From Planctomycetales bacterium (lineage in GTDB: Bacteria > Planctomycetota > Planctomycetia > Planctomycetales > Planctomycetaceae), in the NCBI GenBank assembly GCA_028285345.1, contig JANQPT010000061.1:62001-126000 (forward strand): a stretch of 64,000 nt of DNA, in the 5' to 3' direction. This document shows positions 25,364 to 34,112 of the stretch, one piece after another (within the stretch, counting starts at the first letter, position 1; each line of letters starts with the position of its first letter). A program made the translations under genes and the position numbers. Under the pieces are notes generated by a model, which saw only the letters and a program-made list of their open reading frames with translations, had not been told where the DNA came from and did not search any database.

Positions 25364-26812
25364 ATGAAATTCACCTCTTCGACGACTTCCAGCCCCTCAA
25401 CCGCAACCGCTGCCGAGAGCTCATGGTCCACCGGAGGTTTTTGGGCGGCAGCTGTTCGACTGGGGATCGCCGCGCTCGGCGTGTTGATTCTGGCCTTTTC
25501 GATCACGCTGCGATCACAGGTGCACACCGCCTTGTGGGTGATGGCTGCAACGGTCGGGGGCGGTCTATTCATAACGTGGCTCGTTCATTTTCTGGTGCGT
25601 CGTCGATTGCGGAGTCCTTTGCAGGAGCTGAACGAGGTCTTTGAGAACATGACCGAGGGCCGCTTTGACCTGCCGCTCACACGTGAGACGGCCCGCTCCT
25701 ATCCCGAACTGGCCGAATCCCTGGCGAAGATGTCGGTGCTCGTTTCCGGGCGAATGCGGCACCTTAAAGCGCAGCGCGACCAATTGCGGACGGTCATCGA
25801 CAGTTTGGTGGAAGGTGTGATTGCGGTCGATGAAGACCAGCGGATTATTTTGGCCGGCGGCGCGGCGCTCAGGATGTTTGGATTGAGTGAGAGCACGGCA
25901 ATTGGCCGTCCGATTTGGGAGTTGGTTCGTTACCCTCAGCTGCAGGAATGGATCACACAAGCCTTAGAGCAGCGCCAACTGATTCAGGGAGAGATGAGCA
26001 TTCATTCTCCGGAAGATCGTATTTTGGCGGTCAGTGTGGCTCGTCTGACCGGGCAGCCTGCTCCCGGTGCAGTCGTCGTCGCACACGATATCACGGAGAT
26101 TCGCCGTCTCGAGAAAGTACGTCAGGAATTTGTCGCGAATGCGTCGCATGAACTCAAGACGCCGATTACTTCGATTCGGGCGTATGTAGAAACACTCCTG
26201 AGCGGCGCTCTGAACGATGAAGAGCATCGGGAAGGTTTTCTAAGGACGATCGACGAGCAATCGGAGCGGCTCGATGCGATTGTGCGTGATCTGCTGACTC
26301 TCTCACACATCGAGTCGGAGGGCGCAAACCTGGAGGAGATTCCCACAGAGGTGGGACCGATCGTGACCCGCTGCGAAGAGCATTACCGTCCGGCAGCGGA
26401 ACGCAACCAAGTTTCTGTGATCCTCAAACCGCCCGCCGATCCGGTGATCATTGCCATGGGCGAAGAACCGCTGGAGACGATTATCTCCAATCTGGTCGAC
26501 AACGGCATCAAATACACATCGGCGGGAGGGACGGTTGTTATTTCGTTCAGGGCTGAAGAGGACCGGGGTGTGATTGTGGTTGAGGACACGGGGATCGGCA
26601 TCGCGCAAAAACACCTCGGCAGAATCTTCGAGCGTTTTTACCGTGTCGATCGCGGCCGTTCCCGCGAACAGGGGGGAACCGGGCTGGGGCTGGCGATTGT
26701 CAAACACCTGGTGCAGTCGGTCGGCGGGAGTTTGGACGTTACCAGCCAGGTCAACAAGGGCACGAAGTTCACGGTGAGTCTGCCACTGGGCGACCCGGAG
26801 CGGATCGTTTAG
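25364..26812 (+). CDS. PhoR-type sensor histidine kinase
   Basis: The product has 482 residues: two membrane spans (about 30-48 and 57-78) enclosing almost no periplasmic loop, a HAMP linker (80-130), a PAS domain (140-240), HisKA with phospho-acceptor His262 in NASHELKTPITS, and an HATPase domain with NLVDNGIKYT, VEDTGIGIA, IFERFYRVD and GGTGLGLAIVKHL. The order and the PAS match PhoR-like kinases. No response regulator is adjacent on either side, so its partner is elsewhere. The ATG at 25364 is preferred to a TTG six codons upstream. Confidence 0.9.
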   Translation: MKFTSSTTSSPSTATAAESSWSTGGFWAAAVRLGIAALGVLILAFSITLRSQVHTALWVMAATVGGGLFITWLVHFLVRRRLRSPLQELNEVFENMTEGRFDLPLTRETARSYPELAESLAKMSVLVSGRMRHLKAQRDQLRTVIDSLVEGVIAVDEDQRIILAGGAALRMFGLSESTAIGRPIWELVRYPQLQEWITQALEQRQLIQGEMSIHSPEDRILAVSVARLTGQPAPGAVVVAHDITEIRRLEKVRQEFVANASHELKTPITSIRAYVETLLSGALNDEEHREGFLRTIDEQSERLDAIVRDLLTLSHIESEGANLEEIPTEVGPIVTRCEEHYRPAAERNQVSVILKPPADPVIIAMGEEPLETIISNLVDNGIKYTSAGGTVVISFRAEEDRGVIVVEDTGIGIAQKHLGRIFERFYRVDRGRSREQGGTGLGLAIVKHLVQSVGGSLDVTSQVNKGTKFTVSLPLGDPERIV

Positions 26813-26896
26813 CTTTCGTCTCTGGGATCTGTTTCGCCGGAGTGCGAGCTCGCAGCTTCCGTCTCATCCAAACGCCTAGACAAATCTCGTTTATGT

Positions 26897-28954
26897 TCAC
26901 GATGCGCTGACCGGCTGCCTGCGATTCAAGACCGCGAGACCCAGCAAAATCAGCACGCCAGCGGCCGTCATCACAATGCGGACGTTGTTGAAGGCGGGAT
27001 CGTCGGCGTGGATCTGCAGCTTATGGGGCGCCAACAGAAGCGCCGCTGAGACTAGTAACCCGGCTTGACCGGCGATACTCAGCTTGCGGAACAAGAAGCC
27101 GGTGATTCCGGCAGCCAGGGCGATGATCCCGACCAGGGCGATCGAAAATTCCAGCGCCACGAACCCCCAATTGGCCGGTCCGCCGCTGAGATTCATCATT
27201 AAGAGCTGCGGTCGATAGATGAACATAAATGGCAGCACGAACCCGACCAACGAAAACCGAAACGCGGCAAACGCGGTGCGCATGATCGTCGAGCCGGCGA
27301 TCGAAGCGCTGGCGTAGGCCGCGAGAGCCACCGGCGGGGTCACCATGGACATCATGCCGAAGTAAAAAATGAACAGGTGCGCGGCTAACACCGGTACTCC
27401 GAGTTCGCCCAATAGCGAGCCCATCAGTGTGGCCATCAGCAGATAGCAAACCGCCGACGGGACGCCCATGCCGAGGAAGATTGAGACGATCATGATCCCC
27501 ACGAGCGCCAGCAGCAGGTTGTCGGAAACAAGACCAGCGATTTGGGAGTTGAGTTGTCCGGCGATTCCTGTTGAAAGCACGATGCCGATGATAATCCCCA
27601 CGCAGGCGCTCGCGGCAACAAGGGAGACGCCGTTGCGAGCGGATTTCAGCAAGGCTTGGTAAATGGCCTGCAATTTGAGCCGTTTGCTCGGGTGGAGTAT
27701 ACCCAGGGCGATAATCACGCCGAGCGTATAGGTCACCGATCGAAACGCCGAAAACGGCACCAGCAAGAACCAAATCAGCGATCCCAGCGCACCGAAGAAG
27801 ATGACACCTTCAAAGGAAAACAGGAGTTGGGCCAGCGTCCGCTGATCGGCTTCAGTGTCGTCCACGTCGTGCGCGCCAATCCGTTTCGCGGAGAAGTGCA
27901 CGATCATGAAAATCGAATAGTAATACAAAATGGCCGGCAAGATCGCCGCCTTCATGATCGCGACAAATCCCCCCTCGGGATTGACGATTTCCAGCATCAT
28001 GTACGCGCCTGCGCCCATGATCGGGGGTACCAGAGCCCCTCCCGACGCAGCGGCCGCGGTGATCCCGCCGGCAATGTGCGGCTGAAACCCGGCATTGCGC
28101 ATCATGGGGATTGTAAAAGTCCCGGTCGTGACCGCGTTGGCGACGGCACTTCCGGAGAGCGAGCCCATCAAACCACTGCCGAGAACGGACACTTTGGCCG
28201 GGCCGCCGGCACTGCCGCCGAACACCTTTTCAGAAAAGTCGATGATAAACTGCGTTCCGCCCGTGGCCTCCAAGAACGCGCCGAAGATCACGAAGAGAAA
28301 TACATATTTGAACATCACATTGAGAGCGACGCCAAAGATGCCTGTGCTCTGTAAGAACGTGCTCGACGCCACGCTATAGAGGTCCATTCCGGAGTGAGGG
28401 AATGCCCAGTTCGGCAAGGAGCGGCCAAAATATGCGTACAGCAAGAAGACGCCGGCGAGAATCGGCAAAGCGAGTCCGATCGAGCGGCGTGTCGCCTCCA
28501 GTACAAGGACCAGCCCGATCAGCCCGACAGTCATGTCTGTGGTATTCTGAATCCCCGCACGGTCGCCGAGCTTCTGCCCCTCCAGCCACCAGCCCTGAAA
28601 AGCCGGCTCCATCTGCACGACGATGTAACCGCAGCAAAAAACGGTGGCAGCGGCCAGCAGCAAGTCAAGCACCTGGAAGAACTTTACATCCTTGAGTGAC
28701 TTGTGCGCCGGGAAGGTCAAAAAGCAGATCACCATCCCGAGCATGGCAAAAACGGCCAGCTTGGATTGTTCTTGCTGGAGTGAGGGCAGCCAATCCGCGG
28801 CAGTTTTTAAGAACGAGGCGGCCGGATACTCTTCGGCGATTGAGCCGGCGGCATCCTGCAGCAAGTCGGTGAAATTGTTCACTTCCACCAAAGTGAACAG
28901 GCAGATCACGACCGCCAAAACGGAGATCAGCACCCCTTTAATCCGCTCGATCAT
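26897..28954 (-). CDS. TRAP transporter fused permease (TAXI type)
   Basis: This 685-residue integral membrane protein joins the small (DctQ-like, about 1-150) and large (DctM-like) TRAP subunits in one chain, with some 17 hydrophobic segments. Typical large-subunit motifs are GSLSGSAVANAVTTGTFTIPMM, FQPHIAGGITAAAASGGALVPPIMGAGAYMM and GMMSMVTPPVALAAYASASIAG. Fused permeases work with TAXI-type binding proteins and ion gradients to import organic acids. The TAXI protein gene is 12 bp upstream on the same strand, so both are one operon. Confidence 0.93.
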   Translation of the reverse strand: MIERIKGVLISVLAVVICLFTLVEVNNFTDLLQDAAGSIAEEYPAASFLKTAADWLPSLQQEQSKLAVFAMLGMVICFLTFPAHKSLKDVKFFQVLDLLLAAATVFCCGYIVVQMEPAFQGWWLEGQKLGDRAGIQNTTDMTVGLIGLVLVLEATRRSIGLALPILAGVFLLYAYFGRSLPNWAFPHSGMDLYSVASSTFLQSTGIFGVALNVMFKYVFLFVIFGAFLEATGGTQFIIDFSEKVFGGSAGGPAKVSVLGSGLMGSLSGSAVANAVTTGTFTIPMMRNAGFQPHIAGGITAAAASGGALVPPIMGAGAYMMLEIVNPEGGFVAIMKAAILPAILYYYSIFMIVHFSAKRIGAHDVDDTEADQRTLAQLLFSFEGVIFFGALGSLIWFLLVPFSAFRSVTYTLGVIIALGILHPSKRLKLQAIYQALLKSARNGVSLVAASACVGIIIGIVLSTGIAGQLNSQIAGLVSDNLLLALVGIMIVSIFLGMGVPSAVCYLLMATLMGSLLGELGVPVLAAHLFIFYFGMMSMVTPPVALAAYASASIAGSTIMRTAFAAFRFSLVGFVLPFMFIYRPQLLMMNLSGGPANWGFVALEFSIALVGIIALAAGITGFLFRKLSIAGQAGLLVSAALLLAPHKLQIHADDPAFNNVRIVMTAAGVLILLGLAVLNRRQPVSAS

Positions 28955-28966
28955 CGGTGGCGATCC

Positions 28967-30037
28967 CTATTCAGCGGACTTTTTCGCATCGTCTTTGCCG
29001 GCCGGAGCTTTGTCGGCAGGCGAGTCTTCGGCGGCGTCCTTGGGCCAGATCCCGATCTCCTTGTAGAAGCGGATGGCGCCGGGGTGAAACTCTGTTCCGG
29101 TGTCCGTGACGACGACCTTGGGGTTGATCGCCTTTCCGACTGCATGCTTCTTCTGGACGGCTTCCGCGTTTTTGTAAATCGTCTTGGTGATTTGGTAAAT
29201 GGTGTCTTCATCCGTATCGGCATGAGTGATCAAATGCATGCTGCCGACGTTGAGGCCCTCAAAATCTTCCTCGAGATCGGAGTAAGCCTCCGCCTTGATT
29301 GTTGCCGGGTGGAAGAACGGGTAATTCTCAAGCAATGCGGCTTTCGCGGCCGCGTCGAATGGGATGAAATGAATGTCGTGCGTCGAGCAGGCTTGCGTGA
29401 TCGAGGCAGTCGGGACCGCGCCTCCCAAAAATGCGGCGTCGACTGCCCCATCGCCAAGTTCGTCGACCGCAGCGGATTGCGTGTTGTTCGACGGTGTGAA
29501 GTCGTCGTAGGTGACGCCGTGGGCTTCGAGCAGCGGCTTAAGAAAGAACTCAAAGCCCGCTCCTGACGGGCCGACGACGACGCGCTTGCCCTTGAGTTCG
29601 GTGATCGTTTGTGGTCCGCCGTCTTGCTTGGAGATGAACATCGCCACATTCGGGGCCAGCGTCATTACGGTCCGGATCGGATACTCCTTGTCCCATCCTT
29701 CTTCTCCACGAACGGCGAAATAGGTGATGGCCGAATTTGCCAGCGCCAATTGCAAATCGCCGGCATCGATCCGGCGGATGTTTTCCTGACTGCCTTTGGT
29801 TTGCTGCGCAGTCACGATCCAATCGTTGTCTCCCTTTTCCACGTTTAGGACTTCGGCGAGCGCGTTGCCGACCGGATAAAATGCCCCGCCGGCGGGGGCT
29901 GTGCCCATGTCCAAGAACTTCCGCTCGCCCTCGCCTCCGCAACCGGTGAGCAGGGCCGATGCCGTCACGAGCACAGCGATCGAACGGGCGAGAGCAAGAA
30001 TTGGTCTTCTGATTGATCGACTGGTTGTCGGTGTCAT
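28967..30037 (-). CDS. TAXI-family TRAP substrate-binding lipoprotein
   Basis: The product has 356 residues with a signal peptide and lipobox LLTGCGG (Cys near 33). TAXI-family motifs are MGTAPAGGAFYPVGNALAEVLN, TKGSQENIRRIDAGDLQLALAN and GKRVVVGPSGAGFE, with a later GAVDAAFLGGAVPTASI. Substrates of characterised members include glutamate and other small acids, but the ligand cannot be read from sequence. The tail is charged and low-complexity (KKSAE at the end). It precedes the permease gene by 12 bp. Confidence 0.92.
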   Translation of the reverse strand: MTPTTSRSIRRPILALARSIAVLVTASALLTGCGGEGERKFLDMGTAPAGGAFYPVGNALAEVLNVEKGDNDWIVTAQQTKGSQENIRRIDAGDLQLALANSAITYFAVRGEEGWDKEYPIRTVMTLAPNVAMFISKQDGGPQTITELKGKRVVVGPSGAGFEFFLKPLLEAHGVTYDDFTPSNNTQSAAVDELGDGAVDAAFLGGAVPTASITQACSTHDIHFIPFDAAAKAALLENYPFFHPATIKAEAYSDLEEDFEGLNVGSMHLITHADTDEDTIYQITKTIYKNAEAVQKKHAVGKAINPKVVVTDTGTEFHPGAIRFYKEIGIWPKDAAEDSPADKAPAGKDDAKKSAE

Positions 30038-30288
30038 GCAATTATCCGTACTTCTCTGGAGGTCGCTTGATTTCGGATTCTGGCTTTAAGCTAGCAACAA
30101 TAGCGGCGACTTTCCAGCATCACCTGTCGCGCAATGAATCGCGCTGCGCAGTCTGCCAGAGATTATGTCAGTGGACAGACAGGGCGCGACGGCAGCGGAG
30201 TGCCGTGAGTTGGCTGGAATGAGCAAGAACCGGCCGGCATTCGACGGCGGGCTGAGTTTGCAGGTCGAGAACTCGTCGCTCGTCGCAG

Positions 30289-31053
30289 TCAGGAGCGCTG
30301 CGGCGATTCGGGGAAGCGCGGTGTGGCGCGAGGCGACTTGCAGGCCTGCTGGCAGGAGAGGAAACCTCGCAGGCGACCCTCCGCATAGACGCGACTGACA
30401 AATTGGTCGAGCCGAGGGGTGCGGCTCCACGTCTTGGCGGTGTGCATCCGGTTGATGCTCACATCCAGATGCGGGCCGGCGGACGCAAGTGCTGAGTCGT
30501 CGAAGAACCCCTCGCCGGAAAGCGTCGTGAGCAACTGATCGAGTTCGGCCTTGGGCAGGTCCATGACCCAGAGTTCGTCGTTACAGAAGTTGCGGCTGAC
30601 CGGACAAGCACGCGGTTTCGGGCCGGCGAATTGCAGTGCCGGATCGGCATTGGGCTCCAATGCGGGAGCCTGGGCAGAAAGCCGCAACGTGGCCTGTGCC
30701 ATGCCGAGCATCGAATCAGGATGCGGATATTGGATCGACAGCTGTGCCGTTTTCCATATACAGCGCGTGCAGGGCGGCGCCGATGCTTCGGTCATCACAG
30801 CGGGATCTTGGTCGTTGAGATACGCGACTTGTGAGATACCAGTGTCGTTCACTGAGGCAGTTGCATCGGAATTGAGCAACGTGCCGCAGTTCCGACTGAT
30901 GTCATAGGAAATTGAGGCCTGCTCATAGTTGGCAAGGCCGTCCTGCATTCGACTGCGGCTTCCCGGGAGACGGCATCCGCACAGTTGCACGCTGAGCGCG
31001 CAGACGATGACCGACAATCGCCAAAAGTTTCGGCATGTCCCGGGAGGTTTCAT
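30289..31053 (-). CDS. Putative lipoprotein, unknown function
   Basis: The product has 254 residues with an N-terminal hydrophobic segment ending in VQLCGC, a good lipobox, so it should be membrane-anchored. The mature region holds further cysteines (CTRCIWK, ACPVSRNFC, LSCQQAC) and a segment LWVMDLPKAELDQLLTTLSGEGFFDDS that recurs in planctomycete proteins of unknown function as far as I recall. No enzyme motif is visible. The ATG at 31053 follows a TTG at 31056 that could also start it. The TAXI gene starts 250 bp downstream on the same strand. Confidence 0.6.
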   Translation of the reverse strand: MKPPGTCRNFWRLSVIVCALSVQLCGCRLPGSRSRMQDGLANYEQASISYDISRNCGTLLNSDATASVNDTGISQVAYLNDQDPAVMTEASAPPCTRCIWKTAQLSIQYPHPDSMLGMAQATLRLSAQAPALEPNADPALQFAGPKPRACPVSRNFCNDELWVMDLPKAELDQLLTTLSGEGFFDDSALASAGPHLDVSINRMHTAKTWSRTPRLDQFVSRVYAEGRLRGFLSCQQACKSPRATPRFPESPQRS

Positions 31054-31140
31054 CAAACAAGAATCTCATCGCGTTCGTGACGATTCGTGATCTCACTATG
31101 GAAAAGATATCGACACATTGTCTGACGGCGTTCATTTAAG

Positions 31141-31172
31141 ACATAACGGGTACGGGAAAAAAGTCGTTATGT
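31141..31172. repeat. 8-bp inverted repeat ACATAACG/CGTTATGT
   Basis: Perfect 8-bp arms with a 16-base loop containing a run of six A on the plus strand. It lies between the end of the enolase-like gene and the start of the lipoprotein gene, both minus strand, so it could shape the end of the first transcript or bind a regulator of the second. Confidence 0.4.
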
Positions 31173-31212
31173 AGGAACTGAGCTGGCTTGGGCAAGATGG
31201 GTTCCCTTGCGT

Positions 31213-32571
31213 TTAGTGCGATTTCTCAAACTGCAAGCTCGAAAAGATGCGCCCGCCCGGGAAAGCATCTGCTCCCACTTGTTCTTCCAGCCGCAGGAGT
31301 TGGTTGTATTTGGCCAACCGCTCGCTGCGGGCGACGGACCCGATCTTGATTTGGCCGGCGCCGGTCGCCACTGCCAAATCGGCAATTGTGGTGTCTTCGG
31401 TTTCGCCGCTCCGCGCCGAGATCACAGGCCAATAGCCGTTGTCGAGCGCGAGCTTGAGCGTCTCAAATGTCTCCCACAGCGTGCCGATTTGATTCACCTT
31501 AATCAGGACACTGTTTGCCGCGTTCACCTCGAGGCCGTGTGCCAGACGGTCGCGGTTGGTCACGAAAAGGTCGTCGCCGATCAATTGGGCACGGTGCCCC
31601 AACCGTCGGGTCAACTCGCACCAGCCGTCCCAATCATCTTCGGCAAGACCGTCTTCAATGCTGTGAATCGGGTAGTGGTCGCACCAGCGCTCCAAAAGAT
31701 CAATCACTTCACCGGAATCGAGACGGTCATCCCCAGTCGCCGCAAGCCGGTAATGTGTGCCGTCAAAGAAATGCGTTGACGCAACATCAAGACCGATCGC
31801 CACGTCTCGCCCCGGCTCACGGCCGCTCGCTTCGATGGCCCGGAGCACGAACTCCACGGCCTGGCTGTTGGACTGAAGTTTCGGACCGTAGCCCCCTTCG
31901 TCGCCGACGAGCACGCCCTCAAAACCGGCATCCGAGAGGAGCCGGCCGAGGTAATGATAGATCGAGACAATCCAATCCAGTGCCTCACGATAGCTCACTG
32001 CTCCGATCGGCAGGATCAGGTAGTCTTGGAAATCGAGGTTCCCGCCGGCGTGCAGTCCGCCGGAAATCATGTTAACCATCGGCAAAGGCATCAGCGGGCC
32101 GGTTCCTAGCGGCGCGAGACGCTGAGTTGGACCGCCCAATTCGGCGGCGGCTCTGTCCCAGACTTCTCGCAGGTGCTCGACCAGACTGCTGTTCTTAGAG
32201 GCGGCGGCGGCATGTGCGGCGGCGAGCGACACTCCGAGGATTGCGTTTGCGCCGAGCCGGGATTTGTCGTCGGTTCCGTCGAGTTGGCACAGCGTGCAGT
32301 CGATATTGCGCTGGTCGTCGGCATTGAATCCGAGCAGCGAATCGGCAATCTCACCGTTGACGTGCCCGACGGCTTGCCAAACTCCGGTTCCGGCCAAACG
32401 GTCATCGTCGGCGTCGCGTAATTCGCGCGCTTCAAATCGTCCGGTGCTGGCGCCGCTGGGAACGATCGCCCGTCCGGTTGCGCCGCCGCTGCAAACAATT
32501 TCGACTTCGACTGTCGGTTTTGCTCGACTGTCAAAGACTTCGCGGGCAGAGATGCTTTCGATGGAGTGCAT
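31213..32571 (-). CDS. Enolase-family protein with altered active-site residues
   Basis: This 452-residue full-length enolase homologue keeps the mobile loop GASTG (Ser42), His174 (GGLHAGG), Glu225 (GDEGG), the metal ligands Asp262, Glu306 and Asp333, the catalytic Lys358 (LIKVNQIGT), Arg387/Ser388 and Lys409 (GQIKIG). Two active-site positions differ: Asp183 in QDYL where enolase has Glu (Glu168 in yeast), and Ala386 in ISARSGETED where enolase has His (His373 in yeast). The N-terminal GNPT is AKPT. It may be a degenerate or re-specified enolase; normal 2-phosphoglycerate dehydration is doubtful. A kinase gene lies 86 bp upstream. Confidence 0.85.
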   Translation of the reverse strand: MHSIESISAREVFDSRAKPTVEVEIVCSGGATGRAIVPSGASTGRFEARELRDADDDRLAGTGVWQAVGHVNGEIADSLLGFNADDQRNIDCTLCQLDGTDDKSRLGANAILGVSLAAAHAAAASKNSSLVEHLREVWDRAAAELGGPTQRLAPLGTGPLMPLPMVNMISGGLHAGGNLDFQDYLILPIGAVSYREALDWIVSIYHYLGRLLSDAGFEGVLVGDEGGYGPKLQSNSQAVEFVLRAIEASGREPGRDVAIGLDVASTHFFDGTHYRLAATGDDRLDSGEVIDLLERWCDHYPIHSIEDGLAEDDWDGWCELTRRLGHRAQLIGDDLFVTNRDRLAHGLEVNAANSVLIKVNQIGTLWETFETLKLALDNGYWPVISARSGETEDTTIADLAVATGAGQIKIGSVARSERLAKYNQLLRLEEQVGADAFPGGRIFSSLQFEKSH

Positions 32572-32657
32572 AGTTGTCGGTCAGGCTCCTGCTTGACGCG
32601 AAAAACTTGGGAATGGGGTGAACGGTGAAGCTTAGGGGCGGCCGGCGGGAGCCTGCC

Positions 32658-33680
32658 CTACCTGATTTGGGTCTGCAACTCCGCCAGGAGATTATCCCAT
32701 GTCGCAGGCGGATTTTGTAGCAGACGGCGGCTGAAGTTGCGGACGAGCGCGCGTTGGGGTTCGTGCGGCAAATAATCGACCGGGCTGGTGGCGTCGATGC
32801 GGGCCCACATGCAGCAGGCGAGATGAGGAATCGTGCGGCGCTGGAGTGTGTCCGGATGCCACGCCGCCGTATCGAGCGAGGCGATGCCTGCGAGATAGGC
32901 CGCCCAAAAACCGCGGGTGAGATCGGTATAATGGTCGAACCGGTCCGCGTGAAGCACTGTTTTGAGCAGCAGGTGGCTGAGAAAGAAACCAAGATCAAAC
33001 ACCGGATCACCGCGGTGCCCCGTTTCGAAATCGACGAGCACGATCTCCTGGTCGATGATCAAGATGTTTTTGGGGCTGAAATCACCCAGGACGAGACAGT
33101 GAGAGTGCGCGGACATGTTTGCGATCATGGCATCGATCTCCGGCCGGACATCGTCGAATTTGTCCGCGAGGTGACGGTAAAAGGGAGCGACGCGCAGTTC
33201 TTCAAATACCGAGCGATCGACGAAAGACTCCGTCAATTCCGGATGCTCTGCGGTCTTGCTGTGGATCATTGCCAGATAGCTGCCGAGACGCGATGCGATA
33301 TCGGCATCCGGCTGTCCGCCCAAAAGCATCTGTTTCCAGACTTGGTGTCCGGCATCGACCGCCTGCATGGCAAACCAATAGTTGTCGCGATCTTCACAGA
33401 GGATCTCAGGGACGACACCGGCGGGAAGGATGCCAGCGAGGACCCGCATTACGTCCGCTTCGCGGTGAATGCGGTCGATGCGGCTGAACCAAGGGACGTC
33501 GGTCCGCAATTGCGGCCGCGATTGCTTGAGCACCCAGTCCGGCCCAATCGCGCGGTTAATACGCAGCACGATGTTCGAGACGCCCCAGCCCAGTTCCTGG
33601 GCAGTCGCGGATTCACCGGCCCCGAGGTGCCCACGCTGTTTCAGATAAGGGACGACGGTTTCAACATTCAGTTCGATCAT
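32658..33680 (-). CDS. Aminoglycoside-phosphotransferase-fold small-molecule kinase
   Basis: This 340-residue kinase has the APH/choline-kinase fold. It shows the ATP-site lysine in WVLKQSRPQL (Lys52), the catalytic loop LVLGDFSPKNILI (Asp200, Asn205) and the metal-binding LVDFETGHRGDPVFDLGFFL (Asp217). The loop has GDFSPKN where most members have HGDLHxxN. The closest familiar relatives are methylthioribose kinase-like proteins, but the substrate is unknown. It precedes the enolase-like gene on the same strand with 86 bp between, suggesting a shared pathway; that is inference. Confidence 0.8.
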   Translation of the reverse strand: MIELNVETVVPYLKQRGHLGAGESATAQELGWGVSNIVLRINRAIGPDWVLKQSRPQLRTDVPWFSRIDRIHREADVMRVLAGILPAGVVPEILCEDRDNYWFAMQAVDAGHQVWKQMLLGGQPDADIASRLGSYLAMIHSKTAEHPELTESFVDRSVFEELRVAPFYRHLADKFDDVRPEIDAMIANMSAHSHCLVLGDFSPKNILIIDQEIVLVDFETGHRGDPVFDLGFFLSHLLLKTVLHADRFDHYTDLTRGFWAAYLAGIASLDTAAWHPDTLQRRTIPHLACCMWARIDATSPVDYLPHEPQRALVRNFSRRLLQNPPATWDNLLAELQTQIR

Positions 33681-34112
33681 TGAAGGCTATTGCTGAGAAT
33701 GTCCGGAACCGCTCAGGGCGTAACTTGCTTTCGCAGTTCCGGGCAAGCTTAAGATCCAAGTTGCACAAGGTCGGTCAATATCAACGAAATCCGTTGCCCC
33801 GAACGCCCCACAGGGGCTGAAACAAGCTAGCCCGGGGCAAGGAGACGCAAGCGTAGCGCGCGTCCCGCCGCCCTGGGAGAGCGAAGACTGAAGAATACTA
33901 TAGCTCTGACGGAGCGCAACAAAAACGATGGTGCCGCCCTGACAGGGCTGGTCTTACATTTTGACATCCAAACCCAGGGCGACGCTCTACGGCTTTGCCG
34001 TTTCGCTCTGCCGCTGGGCTGACATGTGAATCCCCTATCGGGGCGAAGAGCGCGTCGAGTATCGGGGGGATACGCACTTCGACGTCTCGAAGACTCGCAC
34101 ACACGGCGAGAA
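33681..34112. other. Gene-free 430-bp stretch
   Basis: No convincing gene is present. The segment is rich in short G/C blocks (CCCCACAGGGGCTG, CCTATCGGGGCGAAG, CCGCCCTGACAGGGCTGG) and all six frames are broken. It could be a decayed repeat or pseudogene of a type common in planctomycete intergenic DNA, but there is no second copy in the window to compare. A small hairpin CTTCGA/TCGAAG lies at 34078-34093, after the DUF1501 gene. Confidence 0.4.
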
